Shown here piece by piece: positions 44,659 to 52,845 of a stretch of 64,000 nt of DNA. Source of the DNA: Bacillus sp. ISL-45 (GTDB taxonomy: Bacteria; Bacillota; Bacilli; Bacillales; Cytobacillaceae); the NCBI RefSeq assembly GCF_018613195.1, contig NZ_JAGGQQ010000005.1:29593-93592 (forward strand). Reading direction: 5' to 3'. Each line of letters opens with the position of its first letter. Position 1 is the first letter of the stretch. The notes under the pieces are model-generated. The model was not told where the DNA came from. It was given only the letters and a program-made list of their open reading frames with translations, and did not search any database. The position numbers were made by a program, and so were the translations under genes.

Positions 44659-45891
44659 ATGGGATTGATTGTACAGAAATTTGGCGGAACATCGGTTGGC
44701 AATGTCGAAAGGATCAGGAACGCTGCCAGCAGGACAGCGGAAGAACTGCAGAACGGAAATAATGTGGTCGTTGTCGTATCAGCAATGGGCAAGACGACAG
44801 ACCATCTTGTCGACATGGCGAATGATATTTCCAGCGCGCCATCAAAAAGAGAGATGGATATGCTGTTGACGACAGGAGAGCAAATTACAATCGCACTTTT
44901 TTCAATGGCACTAGCGCAAAATGGCATTGACGCAGTTTCCTATACAGGCTGGCAGGCAGGGATCAAAACTGAACCTGTCCATGGGAACGCAAGGATTGTT
45001 GATATCGAGACAGACAGGATTGCTAAAGATTTAGAAAGTGGCAAGGTGGTCATTGTCGCGGGATTCCAGGGAGTTACGGATGATGGTCAAATCACCACAC
45101 TTGGCCGCGGCGGTTCAGATACCACGGCAGTAGCCCTTGCGGCGGCTCTGAAGGCTGATAAATGCGATATCTATACCGATGTGACCGGCGTGTTCACGAC
45201 CGATCCAAGATATGTGAAAAGCGCGAGGAAATTGCTGAGCGTTTCCTATGATGAAATGTTAGAGCTGGCCAATCTGGGGGCAGGCGTGCTTCACCCGCGT
45301 GCGGTGGAATTCGCGAAAAACTATGGATTGCCGCTTGAAGTAAGATCCAGTATGGAAAAAGAAAGAGGCACGATCATCGAGGAGGAGAATGAAATGGAAC
45401 AGAATTTAATCGTACGCGGAGTAGCGTTTGAAGACCAAATCACGAGAGTATCAGTCCTTGGAGTAAGCACTTCATTAAAAGGACTTTCAACTATATTCAC
45501 AACACTTGCACAGAACCACATCAATGTCGACATCATCGTCCAGAGCCGTACAGAAGCAGGGTTAGCGAATATTTCGTTCTCCATTAAGAGTAACGACCTC
45601 CCGGAGGCATTGGACGTATTGGAACGCAATAAAGAAACATTGAACTATCAGGCGGTCGAATCCGAAACCGGCCTTGCAAAGGTGTCGATTGTGGGTTCGG
45701 GAATGGTTTCAAATCCAGGGGTAGCCGCCAAAATGTTTGAAGTCCTTGAAGGACACGGTATCCAGGTGAAGATGGTAAGCACATCCGAAATCAAAGTCTC
45801 TACCGTAGTTGATGAAAAACAAATGGTAAGCGCAGTAGAATCATTGCATGAAGCATTTGAGCTATACTCCGAAGCTGTTAAGACGAATTAA
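44659..45891 (+). CDS. lysC: aspartokinase II, lysine-sensitive
   Basis: This 410-residue enzyme phosphorylates aspartate, the first step toward lysine, threonine and methionine. The kinase domain opens with IVQKFGGTSVGNVERI and contains TTGEQITIALFSMAL and GRGGSDTTAVALAAAL; two ACT domains form the C-terminal third. The start is ATG 44659 after AGGGG. A second, internal start is likely at ATG 45394 (Met246) behind GGAGGAG (45381-45387), which would give the separate beta subunit known for B. subtilis aspartokinase II. It is controlled by the lysine riboswitch. Confidence 0.95.
   Translation: MGLIVQKFGGTSVGNVERIRNAASRTAEELQNGNNVVVVVSAMGKTTDHLVDMANDISSAPSKREMDMLLTTGEQITIALFSMALAQNGIDAVSYTGWQAGIKTEPVHGNARIVDIETDRIAKDLESGKVVIVAGFQGVTDDGQITTLGRGGSDTTAVALAAALKADKCDIYTDVTGVFTTDPRYVKSARKLLSVSYDEMLELANLGAGVLHPRAVEFAKNYGLPLEVRSSMEKERGTIIEEENEMEQNLIVRGVAFEDQITRVSVLGVSTSLKGLSTIFTTLAQNHINVDIIVQSRTEAGLANISFSIKSNDLPEALDVLERNKETLNYQAVESETGLAKVSIVGSGMVSNPGVAAKMFEVLEGHGIQVKMVSTSEIKVSTVVDEKQMVSAVESLHEAFELYSEAVKTN
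45394..45891 (+). CDS. aspartokinase II beta subunit, internal start
   Basis: The frame of lysC holds ATG 45394 with the ribosome-like GGAGGAG seven bases upstream. Translation from here gives a 165-residue protein (MEQNLIVRGVAFEDQITRVS onward) made of the two ACT domains. B. subtilis LysC is known to be an alpha2-beta2 enzyme whose beta subunit begins at the equivalent position, so this is probably a true second product of the same gene. Confidence 0.75.
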   Translation: MEQNLIVRGVAFEDQITRVSVLGVSTSLKGLSTIFTTLAQNHINVDIIVQSRTEAGLANISFSIKSNDLPEALDVLERNKETLNYQAVESETGLAKVSIVGSGMVSNPGVAAKMFEVLEGHGIQVKMVSTSEIKVSTVVDEKQMVSAVESLHEAFELYSEAVKTN

Positions 45892-46037
45892 GAGAGGGAG
45901 ATGGTATAAAGCTTTCCTTGTTGTGAACTCGGGAAGGCTTTTATAAATCATGCTATGTAATCGTTAAAGAGATTCTCAGAGATTTATTCTTATATTAGTG
46001 ATTATGACGGATAAATAGGAGAAGTGGGGGGGATCCG

Positions 46038-46470
46038 CACATTAAAGCGGTTAATGTGCGGATAAAAGAAAATGCGCAGGCTAATCGTCACATAAAAGCG
46101 GTTGATGTGCGGATAAAAGGAAAAAGCGAAGAAGTATCGTTACATAAAAGCGGTTGATGTGCGGATAAAAGGAAAAAGCGAAGAAGTATCGTCACATTAA
46201 AACGGTTAATGTGCGGATAAAAGGAAAAAGCGAAGAAGTATCGTCACATAAAAGCGGTTAATGTGCGGATAAAAGGAAAAAGCGAAGAAGTATCGTCACA
46301 TTAAAACGGTTAATGTGCGGATAAAAGGAAAAAGCGAAGAAGTATCGTCACATTAAAACGGTTAATGTGCGGATAAAAGGAAAAAGCGAAACATAAAAGC
46401 GGTTAATGTGCGGATAAAAAAGAAAAACACAGGATGATCGTCACATTCATTAGGTTGATGTGGGCAAAGG
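46038..46470. repeat. nine-unit 52-bp tandem hairpin array
   Basis: Units begin at 46038, 46089, 46141, 46193, 46245, 46297, 46349, 46391 and about 46442. The core is CACATAAAAGCGGTTAATGT plus GCGGATAAAAGGAAAAAGCG, then AAGAAGTATCGT. Each unit can fold CACATTAA / TTAATGTG; varied units read CACATAAA with TTGATGTG or TTAATGTG. The seventh unit is shortened by ten bases and the ends decay. There are no unique spacers, so this is not CRISPR. It fills the gap between lysC and yslB (45892-46574) and holds no gene. Confidence 0.92.
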
Positions 46471-46529
46471 CGAAAACGCGGCAACTGTGGAATGGATAAG
46501 AAAAGGCAGGGGAAGATATCAGAATTTTC

Positions 46530-46559
46530 ATGGGCACAGCAAGGGTATCGCTGTGCCCA
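46530..46559 (-). terminator. possible yslB terminator
   Basis: GGGCACAGC (46530 region) and GCTGTGCCC form a strong 9-bp stem with an 8-base loop, but the tail on the minus strand is only ATGAAAATT. Confidence 0.5.
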
Positions 46560-46574
46560 TGTCATAATAAACTA

Positions 46575-47027
46575 CTACTCAATCAAATCATTCTTGTCCC
46601 ACTTAACCGTAAACTGGATTTTCGATGATTTTTTATTGGGGTGTTCGAAGGCTTCGGCTGTTACTTTTTTCTGTTGTTCCATTTGCTGGGCAATGAAACC
46701 TGCTTCTAGCTGGAATGTGGTGTTTGGGTTGTTTTTCAATCGGGAGGAAATGAGCTCGCTTCCAAGGACAAGCACCATTTCTCTTCGGGATTCTTCTTTG
46801 ATGGTTAGCGTTCCCCAGCCGGCATCCTGGAAAAAACGGATGGTTTCGTCAAGGGTTGATAATGGATATTTCCGGGCGAGGCGTTTTCCGGCCCAATACA
46901 GGATTTCTGGTGTATCTTTGCCGAGCAATTCCGGCAGGAGGACTTCCCTGACCAGTTCATAACCGAATGCAGGGACAGCCAGTGGCGCGCTCTCTGTTTT
47001 TTGCTCTGAAGTAGTTATTTCACTCAT
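46575..47027 (-). CDS. yslB: DUF2507 family protein YslB
   Basis: This 150-residue cytosolic protein matches YslB, found beside sdhC in bacilli, of the DUF2507 family (V4R-like fold suspected). Its core reads VPAFGYELVREVLLPELLG, ILYWAGKRLARKYPL and FFQDAGWGTLTI, and the end contains FIAQQMEQQKKVTAEAFEH. The start is ATG 47027, behind AGGGGAG; the frame is open to 47078. The function is unknown. It is divergent from sdhC. Confidence 0.85.
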   Translation of the reverse strand: MSEITTSEQKTESAPLAVPAFGYELVREVLLPELLGKDTPEILYWAGKRLARKYPLSTLDETIRFFQDAGWGTLTIKEESRREMVLVLGSELISSRLKNNPNTTFQLEAGFIAQQMEQQKKVTAEAFEHPNKKSSKIQFTVKWDKNDLIE

Positions 47028-47339
47028 GTTCTCCCCTCTTTCTATCACTCTATTATAAACAATTTGCCGCGAAAACAACCTGTGTTCATTAAATTAAAAG
47101 TGTTAAATTTTGCATGGCATAAGAAATTCTATAAAATTTTTCCATGTTTATACCATACCCGAAACTTTCTTAATCAAAAATTATTGCATCGGGAAATTTT
47201 TATAAGTCGTATCCATTAGGCAATAGTATTATTTTAATATACTCTTTAATGCGTTGGAATAATTAGAAAGAGGGATTTTTACAATATCAATATATTTAAA
47301 AAATTTTATTTATATAAGCATTTTTATGTATCCGTTTTC

Positions 47340-47368
47340 TTGACGCTCTATTATGATGGGAGTAAAAT
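47340..47368 (+). promoter_or_regulatory. sdhCAB promoter
   Basis: TTGACG (47340-47345), 17 bp, TAAAAT (47363-47368). The leader to the sdhC ATG is about 118 nt and includes T-rich and G-rich blocks without a clear terminator. The AT-rich stretch 47079-47335 between yslB and this promoter has no gene. Confidence 0.7.
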
Positions 47369-47492
47369 GAACATGTCACATAATTGTAAGAAATGCTTAT
47401 TTTTTTGATGTTAGGTTGGATCATTCTGTTAGATTAATAGGGATGGGGAGAGAAACCGGAACATCACGGCCAAATTTCAGGGGGGTATACTT

Positions 47493-48101
47493 ATGGCAGG
47501 TAGACAAGAGTTTTATTGGCGGAGGCTGCATTCTTTGCTGGGCGTCATTCCAGTAGGTCTTTTCCTAATGCAGCACCTTGTAGTCAACCATTTCGCTACA
47601 GGGGGAGAAGAATCATTCAATAACGCAGCACATTTTATGGAGCAGTTGCCTTTCAGGTACTTTTTAGAAATTTTCATTATCTTCTTACCATTATTATTCC
47701 ATGCAATTTACGGTCTTTATATTGCTTTTACGGCAAAAAATAATATAGGCCAATATAGCTATTTCAGAAACTGGATGTTCATGCTTCAGCGTGTGTCCGG
47801 TGTGATTACTTTGATTTTCGTAGCTTGGCATGTATGGGAAACTCGTATCGCCGCAGCATTTGGTGCAGAAGTTAACTTCCAGATGATGGAGACAATCCTT
47901 TCCTCTCCATTCATGCTTTGGTTCTATTTAATCGGTGTCATCTCTACGACTTTCCACTTTGCGAACGGATTATGGTCATTCTTCGTAAGCTGGGGAATCA
48001 CTGTAACACCACGTTCTCAAGTGATTTCCACTTACGTCACTATCGGAGTTTTCATTGCGCTTTCCATTGTAGGTGTCCGCGCAATCCTGGCATTTGTATA
48101 A
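47493..48101 (+). CDS. sdhC: succinate dehydrogenase cytochrome b558 subunit
   Basis: This 202-residue membrane subunit anchors complex II and carries heme b. It has five membrane helices, with family residues in FYWRRLHSLLGVIPVGLFLMQ and a heme-ligand histidine series (His13, His28, His70 region, and WHVWETR). The length equals the B. subtilis subunit. A GGGGG site is present upstream. It is followed by sdhA and sdhB in one operon. Confidence 0.95.
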   Translation: MAGRQEFYWRRLHSLLGVIPVGLFLMQHLVVNHFATGGEESFNNAAHFMEQLPFRYFLEIFIIFLPLLFHAIYGLYIAFTAKNNIGQYSYFRNWMFMLQRVSGVITLIFVAWHVWETRIAAAFGAEVNFQMMETILSSPFMLWFYLIGVISTTFHFANGLWSFFVSWGITVTPRSQVISTYVTIGVFIALSIVGVRAILAFV

Positions 48102-48200
48102 GTCATTTTCCAGTGCTTCAGTCCGGAGCTTTGGCTGGAAAAAAGAACAACTATTGATCGGATATGAAAGACAGACATGGATTTAAGGGAGTGAGTCACG

Positions 48201-49958
48201 ATGAGTAAAGGTAAGGTGATCGTAGTCGGCGGCGGTTTGGCCGGCTTAATGGCTACAATAAAAGTTGCAGAAACAGGAACTCCTGTTGAACTGTTTTCTC
48301 TTGTGCCGGTAAAACGTTCCCACTCTGTATGTGCACAGGGCGGAATCAACGGTGCAGTAAATACTAAAGGTGAAGGTGACTCTCCATGGGAGCACTTTGA
48401 TGATACAGTATACGGCGGAGACTTCCTGGCGAACCAGCCGCCTGTAAAAGCGATGGCTGAAGCAGCACCTGGAATCATCCACCTTCTTGACCGTATGGGT
48501 GTAATGTTCAACCGTACACCGGAAGGCTTGCTTGATTTCCGCCGCTTTGGAGGCACGCAGCACCACCGTACAGCATTTGCGGGTGCGACAACTGGACAGC
48601 AGCTTCTATATGCTTTGGATGAGCAGGTTCGCCGCCATGAAGTGGCTGGTTTGGTTACAAAGTATGAAGGATGGGAATTCCTCGGAATAGTTAAGGATGA
48701 GGAAGGCGTGTGCCGCGGTGTCGTAGCACAGAACCTGACTTCAATGGAAATCAAATCATTTGCTGCTGATGCTGTAATTATGGCTACGGGTGGTCCTGGT
48801 ATCATTTTCGGTAAAACAACGAACTCAGTTATCAATACTGGTTCAGCTGCTGCGATCGTTTATCAGCAGGGAGGTTATTACGCTAACGGGGAATTCATCC
48901 AGATTCACCCTACTGCAATCCCGGGAGATGACAAGCTTCGTCTGATGAGTGAATCTGCCCGTGGTGAAGGTGGACGAGTTTGGACGTACAAAGATGGCAA
49001 GCCATGGTACTTCCTTGAAGAGAAGTATCCTGCTTATGGAAACCTTGTGCCGCGTGACATTGCTACACGTGAAATCTTTGACGTTTGCGTAAGCCAGAAG
49101 CTTGGCATCAACGGCGAGAACATGGTTTACCTCGATCTATCACACAAGGATCCGAAAGAGCTTGATATCAAGCTTGGCGGTATCATCGAAATCTATGAGA
49201 AATTCATGGGTGATGACCCAAGAAAAGTTCCTATGAAAATATTCCCTGCCGTTCACTATTCTATGGGTGGACTTTGGGTTGACTATGATCAAATGACAAA
49301 TATTCCAGGCCTGTTTGCTGCAGGTGAGGTTGATTATTCTCAGCACGGTGCGAACCGTCTTGGTGCCAACTCATTGTTGTCAGCAATCTACGGCGGTATG
49401 GTTGCAGGTCCAAACGCAATCCGTTACATTAACGGCCTTGAAAAGAGCTCAGATGCTATTTCTTCAGCACTTTTCGATGATGCTGTCAAGATGGAGCAGG
49501 AGAAGTGGGACAATGTCATGTCACTGGATGGAACAGAGAATGCATATGTCCTTCACAAAGAGCTTGGCGAGTGGATGACAGACAATGTAACTGTAGTTCG
49601 CTACAATGATAGACTTCAGAAAACAGACGAAAAGATCGTCGAGTTGATGGAGCGATATAAAAATATCAATATCAATGATACTGCTAAATGGAGCAACCAG
49701 GGTGCTGTGTTCACACGCCAGCTTCAAAACATGCTCCAGCTTGCACGTGTTATCACAATCGGTGCTTATAACCGTAATGAAAGCCGTGGGGCACACTATA
49801 AACCAGAATTCCCTGATCGTAATGACGAGGACTTCTTGAAAACAACTATGGCGAAGTTTGTTGATGCAAACTCTGCGCCAGCTTTCCATTATGAAGAAGT
49901 TGATACTTCATTAATCCAACCGCGTAAGCGCGATTATTCTAAGAAGAAAGGGGAGTAA
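48201..49958 (+). CDS. sdhA: succinate dehydrogenase flavoprotein subunit
   Basis: This 585-residue FAD subunit oxidises succinate to fumarate. It begins with the dinucleotide-binding VIVVGGGLAGLMATIKVAE, has the FAD-linkage region SVCAQGGINGAVN with the histidine KRSHSVC, and active-site segments IQIHPTAIPGDDKLRLMSE, RGEGGRVW and HYSMGGLWVDY. The C-terminal domain keeps RNESRGAHYKPEFP. GGAG lies ahead of the ATG. It is the middle gene of sdhCAB. Confidence 0.97.
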   Translation: MSKGKVIVVGGGLAGLMATIKVAETGTPVELFSLVPVKRSHSVCAQGGINGAVNTKGEGDSPWEHFDDTVYGGDFLANQPPVKAMAEAAPGIIHLLDRMGVMFNRTPEGLLDFRRFGGTQHHRTAFAGATTGQQLLYALDEQVRRHEVAGLVTKYEGWEFLGIVKDEEGVCRGVVAQNLTSMEIKSFAADAVIMATGGPGIIFGKTTNSVINTGSAAAIVYQQGGYYANGEFIQIHPTAIPGDDKLRLMSESARGEGGRVWTYKDGKPWYFLEEKYPAYGNLVPRDIATREIFDVCVSQKLGINGENMVYLDLSHKDPKELDIKLGGIIEIYEKFMGDDPRKVPMKIFPAVHYSMGGLWVDYDQMTNIPGLFAAGEVDYSQHGANRLGANSLLSAIYGGMVAGPNAIRYINGLEKSSDAISSALFDDAVKMEQEKWDNVMSLDGTENAYVLHKELGEWMTDNVTVVRYNDRLQKTDEKIVELMERYKNININDTAKWSNQGAVFTRQLQNMLQLARVITIGAYNRNESRGAHYKPEFPDRNDEDFLKTTMAKFVDANSAPAFHYEEVDTSLIQPRKRDYSKKKGE

Positions 49959-49964
49959 TAGAGC

Positions 49965-50726
49965 ATGTCAGAGAAAAAAACTGTCCGTTTTATCATCAGC
50001 CGCCAGGATACTCCTGATTCAGCCCCTTATCAGGAAGAGTTCGAACTTGATTACCGTCCAAATATGAACGTCATTTCCGCGCTAATGGAAATTCGTCGTA
50101 ATCCTGTAAATACAAAAGGTGAAGCCACTACCCCAATTTCCTGGGATATGAACTGCCTTGAAGAGGTATGTGGTGCGTGTTCAATGGTCATCAATGGACG
50201 CCCGCGCCAGTCATGTTCTGCGCTCGTTGACCAGCTTGAGCAGCCAATCAGGCTTGAACCTATGAGAACATTCCCGGTTGTCCGTGACCTTCAGGTTGAC
50301 CGCAGCCGCATGTTCGACTCATTGAAGCGCGTCAAGGCATGGGTTCCTATTGATGGTACTTACGACCTTGGACCTGGTCCACGTATGCCGGAGAAAAAGC
50401 GTCAGTGGGCTTATGAACTTTCGAAGTGTATGACTTGCGGCGTTTGCCTTGAGGCTTGCCCTAATGTAAACGACAAGTCAGATTTCATCGGGCCGCAGCC
50501 ATTATCACAGGTTCGTCTTTTCAACGCCCACCCAACTGGTGCTTTGAACAAAGGCGAGCGTCTTGAAACAATCATGGGAGACGGCGGACTTGCGAACTGC
50601 GGTAACTCACAGAACTGCGTTCAGTCTTGCCCTAAAGGAATTCCATTGACTACATCAATCGCAGCCTTGAATCGTGATACAACATTCCAGTCATTCAAGA
50701 ACTTCTTCGGAAGCGATCAAGTATAA
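49965..50726 (+). CDS. sdhB: succinate dehydrogenase iron-sulfur subunit
   Basis: This 253-residue protein passes electrons from FAD to the heme anchor. The N-terminal 2Fe-2S domain has CLEEVCGACSMVINGRPRQS; the C-terminal part has the 4Fe-4S motif CMTCGVCLEACP and the 3Fe-4S region CGNSQNCVQSCPKGIP. It starts six bases after sdhA. The 235-bp repeat copy begins just after its stop codon, between it and the operon terminator. Confidence 0.97.
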   Translation: MSEKKTVRFIISRQDTPDSAPYQEEFELDYRPNMNVISALMEIRRNPVNTKGEATTPISWDMNCLEEVCGACSMVINGRPRQSCSALVDQLEQPIRLEPMRTFPVVRDLQVDRSRMFDSLKRVKAWVPIDGTYDLGPGPRMPEKKRQWAYELSKCMTCGVCLEACPNVNDKSDFIGPQPLSQVRLFNAHPTGALNKGERLETIMGDGGLANCGNSQNCVQSCPKGIPLTTSIAALNRDTTFQSFKNFFGSDQV

Positions 50727-50727
50727 A

Positions 50728-50960
50728 GAAGCGTAAGCGCCTTGTCCAGCCCCGACAAGCGCTGGAGGGCCGACCGGTGAAGTCGTTCTTTGACTTCATT
50801 GGGCGGACCGAAACCGAAAAGTATAGCCGACTGCCCAGAAACGCAGAAACTGGAGACTCCGACAAAGAAGCGCTTTTTGCTTCTGCCGGCGGAGTTGAAG
50901 TTTCGGAGTTTCTAGGAGGCGACACTGGACATGCGACTCGAGGGGGTAGGCGCTGGAGCT
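50728..50960. repeat. interspersed 235-bp repeat, copy B
   Basis: A full copy in the orientation opposite to that at 32498-32734. It starts GAAGCGTAAGCGCCTTGTCC and ends TAGGCGCTGGAGCTGAAC. Shared blocks include CTGCCCAGAAACGCAGAAAC, AAGAAGCGCTTTTTGCTTCT and GGAGTTTCTAGGAGGCGAC. It separates sdhB from the terminator at 51010, as expected of an insertion into the 3' untranslated region. Confidence 0.85.
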
Positions 50961-51009
50961 GAACACTAATCTAAGTGTAAAAGTTTATACTTAATTTTAA
51001 ACAAAACAG

Positions 51010-51040
51010 CCTCCTTTTCTTCGGAAAGGGAGGTTTTTTC
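51010..51040 (+). terminator. sdhCAB terminator
   Basis: CCTCCTTTTC (51010-51019), TTCG loop, GAAAGGGAGG (51024-51033), then six T residues. Confidence 0.9.
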
Positions 51041-51120
51041 CTTTGCACCTAAAATAGGACTTTTTTACAGTGTGCTTCCCTTGGTATACTTTACCTAAAA
51101 GGCATAATTGGGAGCGGTAT

Positions 51121-51702
51121 ATGAATCTTTCAAAGATATTAGCGATTGGTATTGTCGTAAGTGGTGTGATCATCCTGGGCATTGGATTATTTCAAATATG
51201 GGACATTAAAAAACAGGAGCAGGTTTCTCTTGCAGCGGCAAAGGAATTGGTCCAGGAAAATACACCAATGGCAAATAAGAAAGAATTCAAGCCTGTGACC
51301 GGAGAGGCATCCGGATTACTGCTGATTCCAAAAATCGATGCAGAATTGGCTATTGTTGAAGGAACGGACCCGGACGACCTGGAAAAAGGTGTTGGCCACT
51401 ATAAAGGCTCGTTCTACCCGGAGGAAAATGGCCAAATTGTCCTCTCAGGCCACCGTGATACGGTTTTCCAAAAAGCTGGGGAACTGGTATTGGGTGATCT
51501 CCTGACGATGAAAATGCCATATGGGGATTATACATATGTGATAACCGGAACAAAAATAGTCAGCGCAGATGATACCAGTATCATAAACCTCCAGAATTCC
51601 GAAGAAGAGCTCCTTTTAACAACATGCTACCCATTCAGTTATATTGGCGATGCCCCAGAAAGATATATTATCTATGCAAAAAGAATTTTAGATAAAAACT
51701 AG
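51121..51702 (+). CDS. class D-type sortase
   Basis: This 193-residue transpeptidase has an N-terminal membrane anchor (residues 5-26) and a sortase fold. The catalytic triad is visible as His111 in LSGHRDTVF, Cys169 in LLTTCYPFSY and Arg181 in APERYIIYAK, with the sequence features of class D sortases (GxGHY, LLIPKID). It fixes surface proteins to the wall. No matching sortase-signal substrate gene is adjacent. GGGAG lies six bases before the ATG and an extended -10 (TGGTATACT) ends at 51090. Confidence 0.9.
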   Translation: MNLSKILAIGIVVSGVIILGIGLFQIWDIKKQEQVSLAAAKELVQENTPMANKKEFKPVTGEASGLLLIPKIDAELAIVEGTDPDDLEKGVGHYKGSFYPEENGQIVLSGHRDTVFQKAGELVLGDLLTMKMPYGDYTYVITGTKIVSADDTSIINLQNSEEELLLTTCYPFSYIGDAPERYIIYAKRILDKN

Positions 51703-51706
51703 TTAA

Positions 51707-51740
51707 CCAGCATGAAACATCCCTGTGCTGGCTTTTGTTT
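51707..51740 (+). terminator. sortase gene terminator
   Basis: CCAGCA (51707-51712) / TGCTGG (51726-51731) with a 13-base loop and CTTTTGTTTT tail. Confidence 0.7.
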
Positions 51741-51752
51741 TAGCCTTTTTTA

Positions 51753-51806
51753 TTCCCAAAATGACTAAATATATTTATAATAAAGAAAAGAATGAATGTT
51801 CATTCA
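51753..51806 (+). promoter_or_regulatory. promoter with FadR operator
   Basis: TTCCCA (51753-51758), 17 bp, TATAAT (51776-51781). AGAATGAATGTTCATTCA (51789-51806) matches the FadR consensus at 16 of 18 positions and lies immediately after the expected start, the same arrangement as at fadR. Confidence 0.78.
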
Positions 51807-51825
51807 GTTTACGGGAGGTTTCAGC

Positions 51826-52293
51826 ATGAAAAAGATGGAATACATTAACGAGATTGTAAGCTGGGAAGAGGAGTTTGGATTTTTTTATCAGGTGAAGGTT
51901 CGGTTTTCGGAAACTGATATGTTTGGGCATTTAAACAACACAGTTCCGTTTACATATTTCGAACAGGCGAGAATTGAATATTTCAAGAGCCAGGGATTCA
52001 TGCAGGATTGGGTCAAACCAGAGAACGAGACGATTCCCGTTGTGGCCGATCTCCAATGTGATTATTTAAGCCAGATTTTCTTTGATGAAGACCTGAAAAT
52101 ATATGTGAAGGCCAATTCAATTGGGAATTCCTCAGTTGACCTTCACTATATGGTCAAAAAAGCGGATGGCTCGATCTGCTTGACTGGAAGGGGCACAATC
52201 GTGCAAATTTCCAAGAGAACAGGCAAGGGAGTATCCTGGACAGAAGAAATGAGGCAATTGTTTTCAGAAAGCAAAAAATCTGTCGTTAAATAA
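51826..52293 (+). CDS. acyl-CoA thioesterase (hot-dog fold, 4HBT)
   Basis: This 155-residue protein has the 4HBT-type thioesterase pattern: VRFSETDMFGHLNNTVPFTY (catalytic Asp with HxNN) then FEQARIEYF and later ADLQCDYLSQIFFDEDLKIY. It should hydrolyse acyl-CoA esters. The start is ATG 51826 after GGGAGG. A strong FadR box upstream ties it to the fatty-acid degradation regulon whose repressor gene lies 23 kb away at 29004. It stands as a single gene. Confidence 0.88.
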   Translation: MKKMEYINEIVSWEEEFGFFYQVKVRFSETDMFGHLNNTVPFTYFEQARIEYFKSQGFMQDWVKPENETIPVVADLQCDYLSQIFFDEDLKIYVKANSIGNSSVDLHYMVKKADGSICLTGRGTIVQISKRTGKGVSWTEEMRQLFSESKKSVVK

Positions 52294-52339
52294 GTTTTGC
52301 ATGTAAAAATAAAAATTGGCATGAAGTCCATTAAATGTT

Positions 52340-52370
52340 GTCACTACACCTCTTTCCTTCACATATGATA
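52340..52370 (+). promoter_or_regulatory. gerE promoter, sigma-K type
   Basis: GTCACT (52340-52345, 5 of 6 against GKMACM), 16 bp, CATATGATA (52362-52370, CATANNNTA exact). Confidence 0.72.
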
Positions 52371-52434
52371 TTTTGACTAAATTTATACCCACCCCGCAGT
52401 TCACAGCTGGCGAAGGCAAGGAGGGTTACAATAC

Positions 52435-52659
52435 TTGAAGGAAAATGAATATACTCACAAGCCATTACTCACAAAACGCGAAAGAGAAGTTTTCGAACTG
52501 TTAGTACAAGACAAGACAACAAAAGAGATCGCTAGTGAATTATTTATCAGCGAAAAAACGGTTCGGAACCATATTTCAAACGCCATGCAAAAGCTTGGTG
52601 TAAAGGGGCGTTCCCAAGCTGTTGTAGAGCTCCTGCGTATGGGAGAGCTAGAACTTTAA
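52435..52659 (+). CDS. gerE: spore coat transcription regulator GerE
   Basis: This 74-residue LuxR-type DNA-binding protein regulates late mother-cell genes including coat and cortex functions. It is almost a pure helix-turn-helix domain ([40 protein letters not shown]), identical to B. subtilis GerE over most of its length. The TTG start at 52435 lies eight to nine bases after AAGGAGGG. A sigma-K promoter upstream matches known late sporulation control. Confidence 0.96.
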   Translation: MKENEYTHKPLLTKREREVFELLVQDKTTKEIASELFISEKTVRNHISNAMQKLGVKGRSQAVVELLRMGELEL

Positions 52660-52663
52660 TCAT

Positions 52664-52694
52664 GACCGGCCAACCCGAATGGGGGGCCGGTTAA
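52664..52694 (+). terminator. possible gerE terminator
   Basis: ACCGGCC and GGCCGGT arms form a strong hairpin, but the tail (TAAGATGTTT) is poor in T. Confidence 0.5.
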
Positions 52695-52845
52695 GATGTT
52701 TAATAGGGCAAAACAGGCTCTTATCGGAATTCTGTCTTGAAATTTGCTCGAAAAAAGTAGAAAATAAGGGCAATAGTAAAAATCATCACAGCTTGGAAAA
52801 CAAGTTTTATGGATAAAGGAAATAGATTTTTAGGAGTTGTTACGG

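Noticed and set aside
46038-46470. Possible CRISPR array
   Set aside because: The full 52-bp unit repeats; there are no unique spacers and no cas genes nearby.
48032-48835. Long open frame antisense to sdhC-sdhA
   Set aside because: It lies fully opposite conserved genes, has arginine/proline/serine-rich composition typical of antisense frames and lacks a ribosome site.
50695-50962. Frames in the second repeat copy
   Set aside because: Same reason: they run into the sdhB end and are not shared as a stable protein.
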